A DNA stretch of 64,000 bases from UTCHB3 sp964531325 (GTDB lineage Bacteria > Bacteroidota > Ignavibacteria > Ignavibacteriales > Ignavibacteriaceae). The stretch is taken from positions 1-64,000 of the forward strand of contig CAZHCW010000001.1 of the NCBI GenBank assembly GCA_964531325.1, in the 5' to 3' direction. Under the pieces are notes generated by a model. It did not search any database. It saw only the letters and a list, made by a program, of their open reading frames with translations, and was not told where the DNA came from. Position numbers and translations under genes: made by a program. How positions within the stretch are numbered: the first letter of the stretch is position 1; every line of letters starts with the position of its first letter. Below, in pieces: positions 63,022 through 64,000 of the stretch.

Positions 63022-64000
63022 TTATACTGCAGAACTTTCATATTTCTCAAATACAGAAGTAATTTCGCCAAAAAGCGTTCCCGAAGTTACGCGATCAATC
63101 TTTACTTCAACATAATCACCTTCAACAATCCCATCCTGAATGGGGATAACAACAATTTTGTTGGAATCTGTTCTTGCCGCAAAAAACTTATCACTTTTTT
63201 TCGAGAAACCTTCAACCAGTACTTTCTCAGTCTTGCCAATCAATTCGGTGTTTAACTCCAAAGAGTGGCGGTGTTGAAGCTCAATTATTTGTTGCAACCG
63301 TTTACTTTTCACCTCTTCAGGAACATCATCTCCCATTCTGAATGCTTTTGTCCCCTCCCTCGGCGAGTATTTAAACATAAACGCACCATCATATTTTACC
63401 TTCTCCATAAGTTCAAGGGTCATCAGGTGATCTTCAAGAGTCTCAGTTGGGAAGCCGGCTATAATATCGGTGGAAAAACTAACACCCGGAATTATCTTTT
63501 TTGCCTTTTCGATAATCGTTAGATAATGTTCAACTGTGTAGGTTCTGTTCATCAATTCCAAAATTCTGTTTGAACCCGATTGAACAGGCAGATGGATATA
63601 GTTGCAAAGATTTTTATGTGCTGCTATTGTGTAAAGAAGTTTGTCAGAAAAATCCTGAGGATGAGAGGTCATATATCTTACCCTGATTCCTGTATCAACA
63701 CTTGCAACGGCTGCAAGTAAATCAGCAAAATCATTACCATTGTCATCGTATGAGTTCACATTTTGCCCAAGAAGAGTCACTTCTCTAAAACCTTTTGCCG
63801 AAAGATGTTCCACCTCTTTTACAATCGATTCGAGGCTTCTGCTTCTTTCTCTTCCACGAGTGAAGGGAACGACACAATAGGTACAAAACTTATCACATCC
63901 CCTCATAACAGAAATCCATGCCTGAAGTCCCTCTTCGCGATAAGGAATTATGTCGTCGTAAGTTTCAGTTCTTGAAAGTTTAACTCCAATTCCTTTTCCT
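63022..64000 (-). CDS. miaB: tRNA-2-methylthio-N6-dimethylallyladenosine synthase MiaB (5' part beyond window)
   Basis: Partial, C-terminal 325 or so residues; the frame stays open to the window edge (GKGIGVKLSRTETYDDIIPYREE and on), so the N-terminal UPF0004 domain is outside. The radical-SAM cluster motif is VMRGCDKFCTYCVVPFTRGRERS (CxxxCxxC), followed by LLGQNVNSYDDNG and a C-terminal TRAM domain. MiaB adds a methylthio group to i6A37 of tRNA. MiaB rather than RimO is indicated by CTYCVVPFTRGRERSR. It ends 5 bp before the small exported-protein gene. Confidence 0.95.
   Translation of the reverse strand, partial: GKGIGVKLSRTETYDDIIPYREEGLQAWISVMRGCDKFCTYCVVPFTRGRERSRSLESIVKEVEHLSAKGFREVTLLGQNVNSYDDNGNDFADLLAAVASVDTGIRVRYMTSHPQDFSDKLLYTIAAHKNLCNYIHLPVQSGSNRILELMNRTYTVEHYLTIIEKAKKIIPGVSFSTDIIAGFPTETLEDHLMTLELMEKVKYDGAFMFKYSPREGTKAFRMGDDVPEEVKSKRLQQIIELQHRHSLELNTELIGKTEKVLVEGFSKKSDKFFAARTDSNKIVVIPIQDGIVEGDYVEVKIDRVTSGTLFGEITSVFEKYESSAV

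Overview
The window looks like a chromosomal segment of a Gram-negative FCB-group bacterium, most likely Ignavibacteria/Ignavibacteriota. The grounds are: AT-rich DNA; three large secreted proteins ending in a Type IX secretion (T9SS) sorting domain with the YPNPFNP motif; LPS-export genes (LptF, LptG, an LptE-like lipoprotein); bacillithiol synthesis (BshA); a GWxTD-domain protein; and a tmRNA whose tag reads (A)GESYALAA, close to Bacteroidota tags. No integrase, transposase, phage gene, CRISPR array, rRNA or tRNA gene was seen. The lineage is inferred, not proven.

Layout. 1-3.4 kb: a TerB-like protein, a nitronate monooxygenase-type flavoprotein and a polyferredoxin membrane protein. 3.6-9.6 kb: a strong sigma-54 promoter candidate in front of two giant T9SS cargo proteins. 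9.7-16.7 kb: TrmO, a GNAT, tmRNA, a cobalamin adenosyltransferase, YgfZ, an M20 peptidase and two exported proteins of unknown function. 16.8-22 kb: LptF/LptG, a membrane pseudokinase and a DUF3095 cyclase-like protein. 22-24.9 kb: a secreted GH10-like hydrolase with a T9SS tail and a small cytochrome c-like lipoprotein. 24.9-32.4 kb: a probable ceramide/sphingolipid locus (SDR reductase, serine palmitoyltransferase, GNAT-like acyltransferase) running on into a HEAT-cyclophilin protein and an ABC-F ATPase. 32.6-35.1 kb: BshA and an RsmF-type methyltransferase.

35.3-46.5 kb holds the most distinctive system: a compact type IV pilus-like operon. It has two short paralogous pilin-like proteins with a non-canonical N-terminus, a cyclic-nucleotide-binding protein between them, then PilC, PilB, a PilT-like ATPase, a PilM-PilN fusion, a PilO-PilP-like fusion and a small PilQ secretin. 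A single-domain response regulator and a convergent sensorless hybrid kinase follow. No prepilin peptidase or canonical major pilin is present in the window.

46.5-64 kb is mostly minus-strand envelope and housekeeping genes. They include an ICMT-like methyltransferase, an Ig-like lipoprotein, a penicillin-acylase homologue that seems to lack its nucleophile, an Omp85 protein, a PfkB kinase, GWxTD, RimO, CdsA, DUF2007, DUF3108, a GT9 glycosyltransferase, a TPR protein, an LptE-like protein, a sigma-54 activator, an MBL-fold hydrolase, a small secreted protein and the C-terminal part of MiaB, which runs off the end. Many of these genes touch or overlap, implying long operons. The common theme is envelope biogenesis, surface display and secretion.
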